Of a stretch of 34,989 nucleotides of DNA, positions 9,833 to 18,788 are shown piece by piece; position 1 is the stretch's first letter; each line of letters begins with the position of its first letter. The stretch is from Hyphomicrobium sp. GTDB lineage: Bacteria > Pseudomonadota > Alphaproteobacteria > Rhizobiales > Hyphomicrobiaceae. The notes under the pieces are model-generated. The model was given only the letters and a program-made list of their open reading frames with translations. It had not been told where the DNA came from and did no database searches. Where the stretch lies: positions 1 through 34,989 of the forward strand of contig JALOTA010000054.1 of NCBI GenBank assembly GCA_025458125.1, in the 5' to 3' direction. Made by a program: the position numbers and the translations under genes.

Positions 9833-10195
9833 CTACTCTTTCTCCAGGGTGCATTTTAGAGGGTGCCCGTGCTGGCGTGAGAAGTCCATCACCAATGTCA
9901 CCTTGGCTTCAGCGACCTCGTAGGTGAACACGCCGCATATGCCAACGCCCTTGCGGTGGACGGTCAGCATGATGTCGGTCGCTTCCTGGCGGCCTTTCTG
10001 AAAGAACTTCTCCAGCACGTGCACGACGAATTCCATCGGCGTGTAGTCGTCGTTCAGGAGCAGAACCTTATAGAGCGACGGCTTCTTGGTCTTTGGGCGC
10101 GTCTTGGTGACGATACCGGTCTTGCCCTGATCTCCGTCGCCGCCCTGACCCTGGTCCTTGTCTGGACCGGAGCGCAGCGGCCGTCCGTCAATCAT
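9833..10195 (-). CDS. clpS: ATP-dependent Clp protease adaptor ClpS
   Basis: ClpS binds N-degron substrates (Leu, Phe, Tyr, Trp ends) and delivers them to ClpA. The product is 120 residues. After a Lys/Gly/Asp-rich flexible N-terminal extension comes the ClpS core: [20 protein letters not shown], with the Asn-Asp-Asp-Tyr-Thr-Pro-Met-Glu pocket motif, then [20 protein letters not shown]. The ATG at 10195 was preferred because AAGGG lies nine bases upstream and it gives the family's usual length; the frame is open to an ATG at 10270 without a ribosome-binding site. It precedes clpA by seven bases. Confidence 0.95.
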   Translation of the reverse strand: MIDGRPLRSGPDKDQGQGGDGDQGKTGIVTKTRPKTKKPSLYKVLLLNDDYTPMEFVVHVLEKFFQKGRQEATDIMLTVHRKGVGICGVFTYEVAEAKVTLVMDFSRQHGHPLKCTLEKE

Positions 10196-10465
10196 GCCTT
10201 GCCACCCTTCTCGCATGCCCTCGGTCAGTCCCATGATAGTGGCCGGTGCGGCCATCCCGTGACGTTTCATAGAATTAAGCGGCCGCCCGTTCGAACGGCC
10301 GTCGCCGGAGGTAGTTCAATCCATCTCTCCATCGGCGGCAAGTCCCGTTCACCGATATCCTCACGCATGAACGTTTACGACGCCGACGGCCCTGCCGGAT
10401 GGATGGCGGAGGCCGCAAAACGTCGTTCCCGCAGCCCATATCTGGCCATCTAGTGCAGCACAAAA

Positions 10466-10492
10466 AAGGCCCGGGCTGCGGGCCCGGGCCTT
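10466..10492 (-). terminator. Strong rho-independent terminator of the phasin gene
   Basis: A perfect 11-bp stem, AAGGCCCGGGC (10466-10476) with GCCCGGGCCTT (10482-10492), has a 5-base loop. On the minus strand it runs into TTTTTTG. It lies 32 bases past the phasin stop codon. Confidence 0.9.
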
Positions 10493-10524
10493 GATATCGT
10501 CCGATGCCTTCAAACGGTCCGACC

Positions 10525-10848
10525 TCAACGCGCGCCCGGGAAGACGCCCGGCTTGAACGCGTCCTTGGCAAATTCCTGGTACATCGCGCCGATCTTCGAC
10601 ATCTGCTGCATGTAGTCTTCGTAGGCGCGCTTGGCATAGTTGGTCTGGATTTCCATCGCCTGCTCAACCGACTTTGCGGCGACGAGTTTCTCGAAGGCGG
10701 CCGTTCCATCCTCGAAGGCGCGCTTGGAGTAATCGGTCATTTCGCTGGCAATCGCCTGCCAATTCTTGTTCCAATCGCCCATCATCTTCATGTAGCCGTC
10801 CATACCGGTCTGGCCGATCTTCTGGAAATCCTGGAAGTTGTTGATCAT
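10525..10848 (-). CDS. Phasin family protein (polyhydroxyalkanoate granule surface protein)
   Basis: The 107-residue product fits the Phasin_2 type: an amphipathic helical protein with F..F...G...MD...K..., a central block ending in DGTAAFEKLVAAKSVEQAME and the IQTNYAKRAYEDYM signature, then a short F..G..PG tail. Phasins coat polyhydroxyalkanoate granules and control their number and size; some bind fatty acids or DNA. The ATG at 10848 was chosen over one at 10872 because AAAGG lies nine bases upstream and the protein then starts at the conserved M..F.DF. It is a single-gene unit: its own terminator downstream and PhaR-like repeats in its promoter. No PHA synthase is in the window, so a PHA role is family knowledge. 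Confidence 0.92.
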   Translation of the reverse strand: MINNFQDFQKIGQTGMDGYMKMMGDWNKNWQAIASEMTDYSKRAFEDGTAAFEKLVAAKSVEQAMEIQTNYAKRAYEDYMQQMSKIGAMYQEFAKDAFKPGVFPGAR

Positions 10849-10925
10849 CGGTGGCTGCCTTTCCTGGTGCACAGGGCGCTTTCGCCGCCCCTCATTCCTC
10901 TTCGCTCTGGTCGAGCCGGGATCTC

Positions 10926-10977
10926 ACTATAGCTGCACCGCAGCATAACGAAAGAAAAAATATCGCATTGCAGCAAT
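10926..10977 (-). promoter_or_regulatory. Phasin promoter region with PhaR-like operators
   Basis: A -10-like TATAGT lies at 10926-10931 (minus strand); no good -35 is seen. Directly upstream of it is the inverted repeat CTGCACCGCAG (10933-10943), which fits the CTGC-N3-GCAG site described for the PHA-responsive repressor PhaR. A second perfect palindrome, ATTGC-A-GCAAT, lies at 10967-10977. Occupancy of the first would cover the promoter core. PhaR binding is inferred from the motif and the identity of the gene. Confidence 0.55.
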
Positions 10978-11192
10978 TCAGGTTGCGGGTGCATTTCATT
11001 TACCCTAATGAAGGCACTCGACGCTAGTCTGAAAAGCGATCAGGCGGACGAACTCCGTCCAAGCCCCAAAACTGCCCTTATGGGACTGTTTTCTGGGGAC
11101 TGGGGGGAAGCGACGTTCTCGGTGCCACGAACCGCACCGGCAGCGGCGCAGAGCTCCGCAGTAGCAAGCGTTGTTTCATCAGGCGTCTATCC
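10978..11192. other. Intergenic region upstream of the D,D-carboxypeptidase gene, with an imperfect hairpin
   Basis: This completes a gap of 344 bases between the divergent phasin and carboxypeptidase genes. On the plus strand an imperfect hairpin spans 11064-11098: CCCC/GGGG, AAAAC/GTTTT and CCC/GGG paired with small internal loops around TTAT. GGGACTG occurs twice (11082-11088 and 11096-11102). TTGCGG and a spaced A/T-rich stretch at 10983-11012 could be a weak promoter. I find no supported small gene. Confidence 0.35.
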
Positions 11193-12965
11193 GTGCGTTG
11201 TCCCCGCTGGTCCGTTGTTGCGACTGTCGCGAGCGCTTTCTTGATTGCGCTCTCCGTCACGTCGTCCGCGTCCGCTGCGAACAAGGCCGCGGCGATGGTG
11301 ATCGACGCCAACACGGGCCGGGTGCTGCACGACAACGCGGGCAGCGAACGGCGTTATCCCGCATCGCTTACCAAGATGATGACGCTCTACCTGGTCTTCG
11401 AAGCGGTCGAAGCCGGACGCCTGTCGTTCTCCACTCCGGTAACCGTGAGCCAGCGGGCAGCAGATGCGGCCCCTTCCAAACTCGGTCTGGACGCGGGAGA
11501 AGAGATTTCGGTCGGCAATGCGGTCAAGGCCTTGATCGTGAAGTCCGCCAACGACATGGCGATTGCGCTGGCTGAAAAACTTGCTGGTAATGAAAATGCC
11601 TTCGCTGCGCTCATGACGAAGCGCGCGCGTCAGATCGGCATGGCCGACAGCACCTTCCGTAACGCTTCCGGCCTGCCGGACCCCGAGCAAGTGACGACAG
11701 CGCGGGATATGCTGACCCTGGCTATGCGTCTGCAGGACGACTTTCCCAACCACTATCGGCTCTTCTCAACCCGGTCGTTCACCTTCGGCGGCAAGACGTA
11801 TCGCACGCACAATGCACTGCTCGGCCGCTTTCCCGGTGTCGATGGCATCAAAACCGGTTACACGCGCGCGTCCGGCTTCAACCTCGTTTCCTCGTATCAT
11901 GCCGGCGGCAAGCACGTGGTGGCGGCCGTATTCGGAGGCGTCAGCGCGGGACTGCGGGACGCACACATGCGAATGCTTCTGGCCCGCGCGATCGACACGG
12001 CATCCACCGGGCGGACTCGCAAGGCCGGTCCGCAGCTCGTTGCGGATGTGAAGCCCGCCAAGCGCCCGCAACCGAAACCGGTCGCGAAGACGAGCCCGCC
12101 GGCCGATCCTTCCCCTCCCGCGGCCGTCGCTGCCGCGACTGAAAGATCTTCCGGACAAGTCCCCGAAGCCGGTGTTGAATTGACGACCGCGGCTGCTCCG
12201 CGGATCTCAATCGCGCGGGTGAAAACCGTTTCTGTCTTGACTCCTGAACCAGCCAGGGTTGAGGTCCCGTCGCCGCAGACAGCGATTGCCGAAACAGCTG
12301 GCACGGCTGCGCAGCCCCCCGCGCGCGCTACCCCGGTAGCGGCATCAGCGGTTGCGATGCCAAGGGCGGATTTTGCCGCGCTCAAGGCTCAACTGGCCGG
12401 GCGCGCCACCGCGCAACAGCCCATCAGCAATAGCGATCGTGCCGCGGCGCCGCCGTCCAGCATTCCCGATGCCGGTGTGTCCGCCGCAACCGAACGCGGC
12501 CGTCCACCTTCGACACTGCAAGCGCAGTTGGCGAGCCTCGAACAGGGTGGCTACAGTCCTTATTCTCAACCGGTGGACGATACCAAGCCCGCTCTGCAGG
12601 CAGCCGTCAGCGGAATGGCCGCGCCGGTGCCGGTCCCCGTTGCGACCGGCATGACTGCTGCCGATCCGGGCAGTGATGCATCACGCGCCACACTCCGGCC
12701 TGCCGCCGCATCGATTGCGTCGGGTTATCATGTCCAGATCGGCGTTTACGGCTCGCCGGCCGAGGCAGAACGCGCGATGGCTTCGGCGCGAACCAAGGCC
12801 GGAAACGTTCTTGCAAACGCGTCGCCGGTCGCGCTCCCGCTCAACAAGGGCGACCGGCAGCTTTACCGCGCCCGTTTTCAAGGGTTCGACAGCGCATCTG
12901 CGACCAATGCGTGTAACGAACTGCGCCGCAACGGGCTCGACTGCTTTGTCGCCCGGGCAAACTGA
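11193..12965 (+). CDS. D-alanyl-D-alanine carboxypeptidase (PBP5/DacF type) with C-terminal SPOR domain
   Basis: The enzyme removes the terminal D-Ala of peptidoglycan pentapeptides in the periplasm. The 590-residue product has a signal peptide (1-28, ending SASA), then a serine peptidase S11 domain with all three active-site motifs: SLTK (58-61), SAN (118-120) and KTG (220-222). After about residue 270 comes a linker of 240 residues rich in Ala, Pro, Ser and Thr, and a final SPOR domain (about 510-590, starting GYHVQIGVYGS) that binds glycan strands stripped of stem peptides and often sends proteins to the septum. The start is GTG, with CAGGCG about eight bases upstream. It lacks the usual PBP5 amphipathic anchor, which the SPOR domain may replace. 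Its stop is three bases from the stop of the convergent DnaJ gene. Confidence 0.93.
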   Translation: MRCPRWSVVATVASAFLIALSVTSSASAANKAAAMVIDANTGRVLHDNAGSERRYPASLTKMMTLYLVFEAVEAGRLSFSTPVTVSQRAADAAPSKLGLDAGEEISVGNAVKALIVKSANDMAIALAEKLAGNENAFAALMTKRARQIGMADSTFRNASGLPDPEQVTTARDMLTLAMRLQDDFPNHYRLFSTRSFTFGGKTYRTHNALLGRFPGVDGIKTGYTRASGFNLVSSYHAGGKHVVAAVFGGVSAGLRDAHMRMLLARAIDTASTGRTRKAGPQLVADVKPAKRPQPKPVAKTSPPADPSPPAAVAAATERSSGQVPEAGVELTTAAAPRISIARVKTVSVLTPEPARVEVPSPQTAIAETAGTAAQPPARATPVAASAVAMPRADFAALKAQLAGRATAQQPISNSDRAAAPPSSIPDAGVSAATERGRPPSTLQAQLASLEQGGYSPYSQPVDDTKPALQAAVSGMAAPVPVPVATGMTAADPGSDASRATLRPAAASIASGYHVQIGVYGSPAEAERAMASARTKAGNVLANASPVALPLNKGDRQLYRARFQGFDSASATNACNELRRNGLDCFVARAN

Positions 12966-12968
12966 AGT

Positions 12969-13700
12969 TCATCCGCCGGTGAGCACGTCCTTCGCCTCGT
13001 TGATCTTTGAGGCGAGATAATTTGAGCCGCCCCGGTCGGGGTGCAGTTTCTTCATGAGATCGCGGTGCGCGGCGCGGACCTCCTCTTCGGTGGCCCCCTC
13101 CGCGAGACCAAGAATTTCGAGTGCCTCGGCCCGCGTCATCGCCTGTGGACGCGCCGCGTTTTGCGAACGGCGATCGGAATCCTCGCCACCCGACTGTCGT
13201 TCGAGATCGTCCCGCCATGTGGGATGGCGGCGGTCGAGATAGGCTTCGATGATCTGGGCCGAGTCCGGGTCGGCAAAGGCGTAGTCCTGCCAGAGGAGAA
13301 CCAGATCGGCCGGCGACAGATCGTCGATTGCGCGTCCCGAGAAGCGTCCTTTCAATACCGTGCCTCGAGTGGCGCCGCTGGCAAGGTCCAACTCCATCTC
13401 GAGATGGGACGTCTTCACGTTCGAGGACGATCCGGAGGTCGGACTGGTCCGCCCTCCCCAGCCGCCGCCTCCCCACGGTAGCACCCCGCGTCCCATCAGC
13501 AGGCCCCAACCGGTGACCCCGATCAGCAGAGCGAGATCGATGCGGCCGCGAAGGCCAATGACCGCAGCGACCGCCATCAGAATGGACCCGCCGAGAAAGC
13601 GGAGTTGCCGGGCGATCGTGGAAGGATTGGCGGCGACGAACCCGCGCAGAACAAAAAGAACGAGAACCAGCCCTGCAAGTCCAGCAAGCAGATAAGCCAT
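12969..13700 (-). CDS. Membrane-anchored DnaJ-domain protein (Pam18/TIM14-like)
   Basis: The 243-residue product has hydrophobic segments in the first 70 residues (about 2-18 and 35-65, the second broken by charges), a Gly/Ser-rich stretch, a central DUF-like segment and a C-terminal J domain of about 60 residues with the HPD motif at 220-222 (LHPDRGG). The J domain stimulates DnaK ATPase; placing it at the membrane resembles mitochondrial Pam18 and its alphaproteobacterial relatives. The C-terminal position of J is typical of that subgroup. The ATG at 13700 gives the membrane segment and lies eight bases after the stop of the VWA gene, so the two are probably an operon. It ends three bases from the convergent carboxypeptidase gene. 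Confidence 0.9.
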   Translation of the reverse strand: MAYLLAGLAGLVLVLFVLRGFVAANPSTIARQLRFLGGSILMAVAAVIGLRGRIDLALLIGVTGWGLLMGRGVLPWGGGGWGGRTSPTSGSSSNVKTSHLEMELDLASGATRGTVLKGRFSGRAIDDLSPADLVLLWQDYAFADPDSAQIIEAYLDRRHPTWRDDLERQSGGEDSDRRSQNAARPQAMTRAEALEILGLAEGATEEEVRAAHRDLMKKLHPDRGGSNYLASKINEAKDVLTGG

Positions 13701-13708
13701 CGCGCGCG

Positions 13709-14500
13709 CTACTCTCCCTTGCCCATCTGACTGAGGAGAAGCTTGGCACCCTCTTCGCCTGCACGGTTTCCGAGCGCCAGCAGCGCCTTGCGACCGCCGG
13801 AAGCGTAGACCGCAACGGCCCGCAGAAGAGCGCGCAATTGGGCAGCCGATCCGGCGTCGAAGCGGCAGGTTGCGCCTTTCGTCAGGCGCGCGATTTCCTC
13901 GTAAGCGCGGGTCACATTTGGGTTGAAGCCTTCCTGGAACAGGAACACGGGAACGCCGCGCAGGCCTAGTTCGCCCGCTTTCGCACAAACGCCGTCGATG
14001 TCCTCTTCCATCGCATCACCAACGAACACGACGGCGTTCACCCGGCGCTTGGCCGTTTCTTCCGCCGCGTGCGTGAGAACGCGGCCAAGTTGGGTGAGCC
14101 CGCCACGGCATGAGACCGTGGTCATCAGGCGCGCCAGTTCGCCCGGATCGGAGACCCAGCGCGACGCGCGGCATTCGTTCATGCCACGAAAAAAAACGAG
14201 TTGAACGTCGAGACCGCCAATATCCTTCACGACCGCGAACATGTCGGATTGAAGCGAGAGGGCCAGATCCCAGGTGGGCTGGCGGCTCATGGTGGCATCC
14301 ATGGCGAAGATGAGACGGCCAGGCACGCCGCTGGCAGCCGGCGCGACCGATTTCATCTTGGCGATGAAATCCTGAACCTCGGAAGCGCCGCCCGCCGCAC
14401 TTGATGGCGGCGTCGAAGCCTTCGCGTTCGCGACGGCTTTGTCCCCGGCGGCTACGGCCGGGTCGCTGGTCGAGGTCGGACGCTTGTCCTTTGTGCCCAT
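13709..14500 (-). CDS. VWA-domain protein, cytosolic, function unknown
   Basis: The 263-residue product has a low-complexity, Lys/Ala/Ser/Thr-rich N terminus (1-45) and a von Willebrand factor A-like domain. The metal-binding MIDAS motif appears as DATMS at 68-72, where the usual form is DxSxS, so the second position departs from consensus. A second conserved region [10 protein letters not shown] and [11 protein letters not shown] follow, as in VWA folds. No signal peptide or membrane segment is seen. It starts 42 bases after putA ends and stops eight bases before the DnaJ gene, so they likely share a transcript. Partners are unknown; VWA proteins often act as metal-dependent scaffolds. Confidence 0.85.
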   Translation of the reverse strand: MGTKDKRPTSTSDPAVAAGDKAVANAKASTPPSSAAGGASEVQDFIAKMKSVAPAASGVPGRLIFAMDATMSRQPTWDLALSLQSDMFAVVKDIGGLDVQLVFFRGMNECRASRWVSDPGELARLMTTVSCRGGLTQLGRVLTHAAEETAKRRVNAVVFVGDAMEEDIDGVCAKAGELGLRGVPVFLFQEGFNPNVTRAYEEIARLTKGATCRFDAGSAAQLRALLRAVAVYASGGRKALLALGNRAGEEGAKLLLSQMGKGE

Positions 14501-14542
14501 GGCCTTAGTTTGGGGATCAGCCGCCTCCGCGCAAGGGCGATC

Positions 14543-17500
14543 TCACGCTTCGTCCTTAACAGAAAGACGAAGCAACTGCACGTTGCCGCCCGTCGCGGTG
14601 ATGTCGGTGGTCCGGACCCGCTCGGTCGCGAACCGCTGAACATAGGATGGCCCGCCCGCCTTCGGTCCGGTGCCGGAGAGGCCCTCGCCGCCGAACGGCT
14701 GCACTCCGGGCACGGCACCGATCTGATTGCGGTTGATGTAGAGATTTCCAACCCGCGCATCGCGCGCGACCTGGTCGGCGACCGCATCGATGCGGCTGTG
14801 CAGCCCCAGCGTGAGGCCATAGCCGGTGGCGTTGACAGCTTCGATGACTTTGCCAAGTCCGCCACGCGGGAAGCGGATCACATGCAGGATCGGCCCGAAA
14901 ACCTCGCGGTCCAGCCGTGCGAGCCGGTCCAGTTCGTAGCAGGCGGGCGAGACGTAGGTGCCGCCGCGAACACCGCCGGGTAGCGGCAGGTCGATCAGCT
15001 GGCGAGCTTCATTCTGCATCCGGATCTTGTGGCCGTCGAGCGCGTCCTGCGCCGGCTCGTCGATCACCGGACCGATGTCGGTGTCGAATGCGAACGGATC
15101 GCCGATCTTCAATGCTGCGATGGCGCCGGTTAGCATCGAGATCGTGCGCGCCGCGATATCTTCCTGGACAAAAAGCACCCGAGCCGCCGAGCAACGTTGC
15201 CCGGCGCTATCGAACGCCGATCTGACGGCATCACGCACGACCTGTTCCGGTAGCGCGCTGGAGTCGGCGATCATCGCGTTCAATCCGCCGGTTTCGGCAA
15301 TGAACGGAACTACCCTTCACGCGTAAATCCTTGGCGAGCGCCGCGCCGACTTCGCCGCCGCCCGGCAGAAAGTGCAGAGCGTCCGGGGGTACCCCTGCTT
15401 CATGCAGAAGTTTGACTGCGAGAAATCCCGTGACCGGCGTCTGACCGGCAGGTTTGGCCAGAACCGGATTGCCGGCCGCAAGCGCCGCCGCGATCTGGCC
15501 TAAAAATATCGCCAGCGGAAAGTTCCAGGGCGCGATGCAGGCGAAGGGGCCGCGTCCGCGCCATTCAATCGTGCTGGTCTCGCCTGTTGTGCTCTGGAGC
15601 CGCACCGGTTCGGTGAAGTGGCGGCGGGCCTCGACCTCGGCGAGCGCGTCCGGGATGGTCCGGCCGGCCTCGCGAACGATGATGGCCATGAGCTTTGCGC
15701 GGTCCCGCTCCACGAGATCAGCGGCAAGATCGAGGATTTTCGCCCGCGCCGGGCCGCCGAGTCGGTCCCAGCCGTGCGCGGCCGCCGTTGCGGCCTTAAT
15801 CGCGGCATCGACATCCGAGGCGCTGGCTGTTCGAACCGTGCCGATGCGCTGGCCACGGTCATGCGGGCAAAGAACGAGTGCCGCCGGTCCGCTGCCGGGA
15901 AGCAAGGCGCCGGAGACGATGGGCGCAGCCTCGTAGTTCGCACCAAGGGCCGCTGTCATTTCGGCCACCAACGCCGTTCGGACAGCGGAGTTGTCGAGCG
16001 CAAGGCCAGCTGAATTTCGGCGTTCCGGCCAGAAGACGTCGCGCGGCCTGGACAGCGCTTTCTCGGTATCGGTCCCGGCCGTGCGTTCGCGCTCCGCCTC
16101 TTCGACGGGGTCGGAGATGATCCGTGCGAGCGGCATCTCGTCGTCGGCGAGGCGGTTGACGAACGAGGTGTTGGCGCCGTTCTCGAGAAGGCGCCGGACA
16201 AGGTAGCCGAGCAGGTCTTCGTGATCACCGACAGGCGCGTAGATCCGGCAGGGGCGCGGGCCATCGCCCATCCCGGACACGGTTGCATTCATCACGCCGT
16301 CGTAGAGCGCTTCGCCCATACCATGCAGCCGCTGGAACTCGAAAGGCGTCCGTCCCGCGGCCACGATGGCGGAGGCAATACTGTGCGCGTTGTGCGAGGC
16401 GAACTGGCACACGAACTGTTGCGGGTAGGTGAGCATCAGCCGCATGCACGCAAGATAGGAAACGTCGGTGTTCCGCTTGCGCGTGAACACCGGATAGTCG
16501 GCGAGGCCGCGCTCCTGGGCCCACTTTATCTCGCTGTCCCAGTAAGCTCCTTTGACAAGCCTGACGGGAATGCGCTTGCCGCGTTCTTCCGATAGCCGTC
16601 GCAGCCAGCGCAGGACCGGGATCGCCCGGCGGCCATAAGCCTGAACCGCGATGCCAAGGCCGTGCCACGTGTTCGCCGCCGGATTGATGAAGGCTTCGCC
16701 GAACATTCGCAGCGTAGGCTCCAGGCGGTCCTGTTCTTCCGCGTCGACGGTGAGGGCAATCCCGCGCCCGATCGCATGCTGCACCAGCGCGTTGAGCCGG
16801 GGCAGCAGTTCCTTCATCAGCCGCTCGTCGTGTCCGGCTTCGAAGCGCGGGTGCAAGGCCGAGAGTTTCACCGAAATGGAGGGGCGGGGGATGATCGCAT
16901 CGGCATGCGCGGCATGCATCGGGCCGACCGCGAGACCGACGGCATCGATCGCCGCCACGTAGCGCTGGAAATAGCGTTCCGCGTCGGCGTCGGAGCGCGC
17001 CGCCTCGCCCAGCATGTCGTAGGAGATGCGGTAGCCTTTTTCCTCGTAAGACCTGGCGCGCGTGATCGCGTCCTCGATGGTGCGGCCGAAAACAAACTGT
17101 TCGCCGAGCAGCTTGACGGCCTGACGGATCGCCTGTCGGATAAAAGGTTCGCCGGACCGCGCCACGAGCCTCTTCAACGCATCGACGGCATTCGCAGACC
17201 GGCTGTCCTTCAACTTGACGAGGCGGCCGGTCAGCATCAGCCCCCAGGTCGAAGCGTTCACGAACAGGTTGTCGGAGTGGCCGCGGTGCTTCTCCCAGTT
17301 CCCGTGCGAAATCTTCTCGGCGATGAAGGCATCCGCCGTCTCGGCATCGGGAATTCTCAGAAGCGCCTCGGCGAGGCACATGAGAATGACGCCTTCTTCG
17401 CTGGACAGGCCGTACTCGCGCATGAAGGCGTCGACGCCGCCGTGACCGACCTTGCCCGCCCGCGCCTCCTCGACCAGCCGCCTCGCGATCTCGGCCGTGC

Positions 17501-17684
17501 GGCGGCGCTCGTCCTGCGTATAGACCGCGCGCTCGATGAGCCCGCCAAGCAGACGGTGCTCCTCGATCAGATGATGGGCCGCGATCTCGTCAATGGAGGG
17601 AAGCCTGCCGAACGGCGTGCGAGGCGGTGTGCCGACCCCAGCGTCATTCGTCTCCGATGTTTTTCTTACCGCGACCATGGCCAT
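14543..17684 (-). pseudogene. putA: putA, proline dehydrogenase / glutamate-semialdehyde dehydrogenase, broken by a frameshifting deletion
   Basis: PutA oxidises proline to glutamate in two FAD- and NAD-dependent steps. The first frame (stop at 15231) holds an N-terminal helical domain, the proline dehydrogenase barrel (for example RLVKGAYWDSEIK and FASHNAHS) and the start of the aldehyde dehydrogenase with APWNFPL. After LPGGGEVGAAL..DLRVKG it loses homology. Homology resumes in another frame from VVPFIAETGGLNAMIAD (about 15313) and continues through the catalytic-cysteine segment SAGQRCSA to 14543. Between them relatives have about 22-24 residues including the NAD-binding FTGST motif; these are absent and the missing length must be 3n+2 bases. 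The ATG at 17684 was chosen from the open frame; its ribosome-binding site is weak. panC is divergent. Confidence 0.9.
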
Positions 17685-17848
17685 GTCTCGCCGCTGACCC
17701 CTGGCGGGGCGATTCGCTCTCGCCCCAAGACTATCAGATCGGGACCGCCCGTTGGCGGCGCAAGCCCTTTCACCGTCGAGACTTGACGGCTTTCCTGGGG
17801 AACGCTTGTGTGCAGGCTGATCCGCCACAGCCGAAAACCGAGTTTTTC

Positions 17849-18697
17849 ATGCCGCTCCCGAGGATCGTGCGAACCGTCAAGGGCCTGCGTTCCACCGTTC
17901 AGAAATGGCGATCGGCCGGCGAGAGCGTCGCTCTCGTGCCGACGATGGGCGCCTTGCACGATGGGCATATGACGCTGGTGAAACTGGCAAAGCGGAAGGC
18001 GGACAGGACGGTCGTGTCGATTTTCGTCAACCCCACTCAATTTGCTCCGACCGAAGATCTTTCACGTTACCCGCGCGACGAGGCCGGGGACGCAGCCAAA
18101 CTGGGATCGGCCGGCGCCGATCTCATCTGGGCGCCCAGCGTCGAAGAGATGTACCGGGACGGCTTTGCGACGACGATCGTGCCGAAGGGGGCCGCACTGC
18201 CGCTCGAAGGCGAATTCCGGCCGCATCATTTCGCGGGTGTGGCGACTGTCTGTGCCAAGCTATTCTCTCAGTCGATGGCGGACGTGGCGATCTTCGGCGA
18301 GAAGGACTACCAGCAGCTCTGCGTGATCCGGCAAGTGGTGTGCGATCTCGACCTACCGGTGAGGATCGTGGCAGCGCCGACTTCGCGGGATCGCGACGGT
18401 CTCGCGCGTTCATCGCGCAACGCCTATCTGACCGCGCAGGAACGGGCCATCGCACCCGCCCTCAATCGGGCCCTGCACGGGATTGCCGCCATTGCCGCCA
18501 AGGGCGGTCTCGTCAACAAGGCGATCGACGTGGCGACGCACGATCTGCTTCATGCCGGCTTCAGGAAGGTGGACTATCTCGCGGTATGCGACGCGGAAAC
18601 GCTCGGTTCCTTCCAGACTGGCTCGGGCCGCCCGGGTCGCGTTCTGGGAGCTGCCTGGCTCGGCTCGACACGGCTCATCGATAACATCGCGATTTAG
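17849..18697 (+). CDS. panC: Pantothenate synthetase PanC
   Basis: PanC joins pantoate and beta-alanine with ATP to make pantothenate, the precursor of coenzyme A. The 282-residue product carries the nucleotidyltransferase motif PTMGALHDGH (31-40), FVNPTQF, the KLF and FGEKDYQQL segments and SSRN. Length and motifs fit the family. The ATG at 17849 starts directly before the conserved N terminus. The gene is divergent from putA (164 bases) and converges on pccB. No panB is in the window. Confidence 0.96.
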   Translation: MPLPRIVRTVKGLRSTVQKWRSAGESVALVPTMGALHDGHMTLVKLAKRKADRTVVSIFVNPTQFAPTEDLSRYPRDEAGDAAKLGSAGADLIWAPSVEEMYRDGFATTIVPKGAALPLEGEFRPHHFAGVATVCAKLFSQSMADVAIFGEKDYQQLCVIRQVVCDLDLPVRIVAAPTSRDRDGLARSSRNAYLTAQERAIAPALNRALHGIAAIAAKGGLVNKAIDVATHDLLHAGFRKVDYLAVCDAETLGSFQTGSGRPGRVLGAAWLGSTRLIDNIAI

Positions 18698-18734
18698 CAG
18701 TCCCGCCATTCACCGGAGCGCCGGACGAACGACG

Positions 18735-18763
18735 AAAAAGGCCGGTCGTTGCCAACCGGCCTT
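18735..18763 (-). terminator. Rho-independent terminator of pccB
   Basis: The 9-bp stem AAGGCCGGT (18738-18746) with ACCGGCCTT (18755-18763) has an 8-base loop and is followed on the minus strand by TTTTTCG. It lies between the convergent ends of pccB and panC. Confidence 0.8.
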
Positions 18764-18788
18764 GGTCCATGCGCCCGGCCAACCGGAT

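Noticed and set aside
10281-10301. Palindromes CCGTTCGAACGG and paired CGGCCG upstream of clpS as an operator
   Set aside because: Such GC-rich palindromes are common by chance at this base composition, and no promoter elements align with them.
10367-10453. 28-codon plus-strand frame beginning MNVYDADGPAGWMAEAAKRR
   Set aside because: No Shine-Dalgarno site, and it lies in the gap between two minus-strand genes; could be a remnant but nothing supports translation.
11008-11244. Short frame upstream of the carboxypeptidase gene
   Set aside because: No ribosome-binding site, no recognisable protein, and it overlaps the start of the carboxypeptidase gene in another frame.
15300-15330. Natural split of PutA into two separate enzymes
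   Set aside because: The second frame lacks a start with a ribosome-binding site and begins in the middle of the dehydrogenase fold; the missing NAD motif argues for damage rather than a functional split.
16662-17786. 374-codon open frame on the plus strand opposite putA
   Set aside because: Antisense shadow caused by GC-rich codon positions; the minus strand encodes the recognisable proline dehydrogenase.
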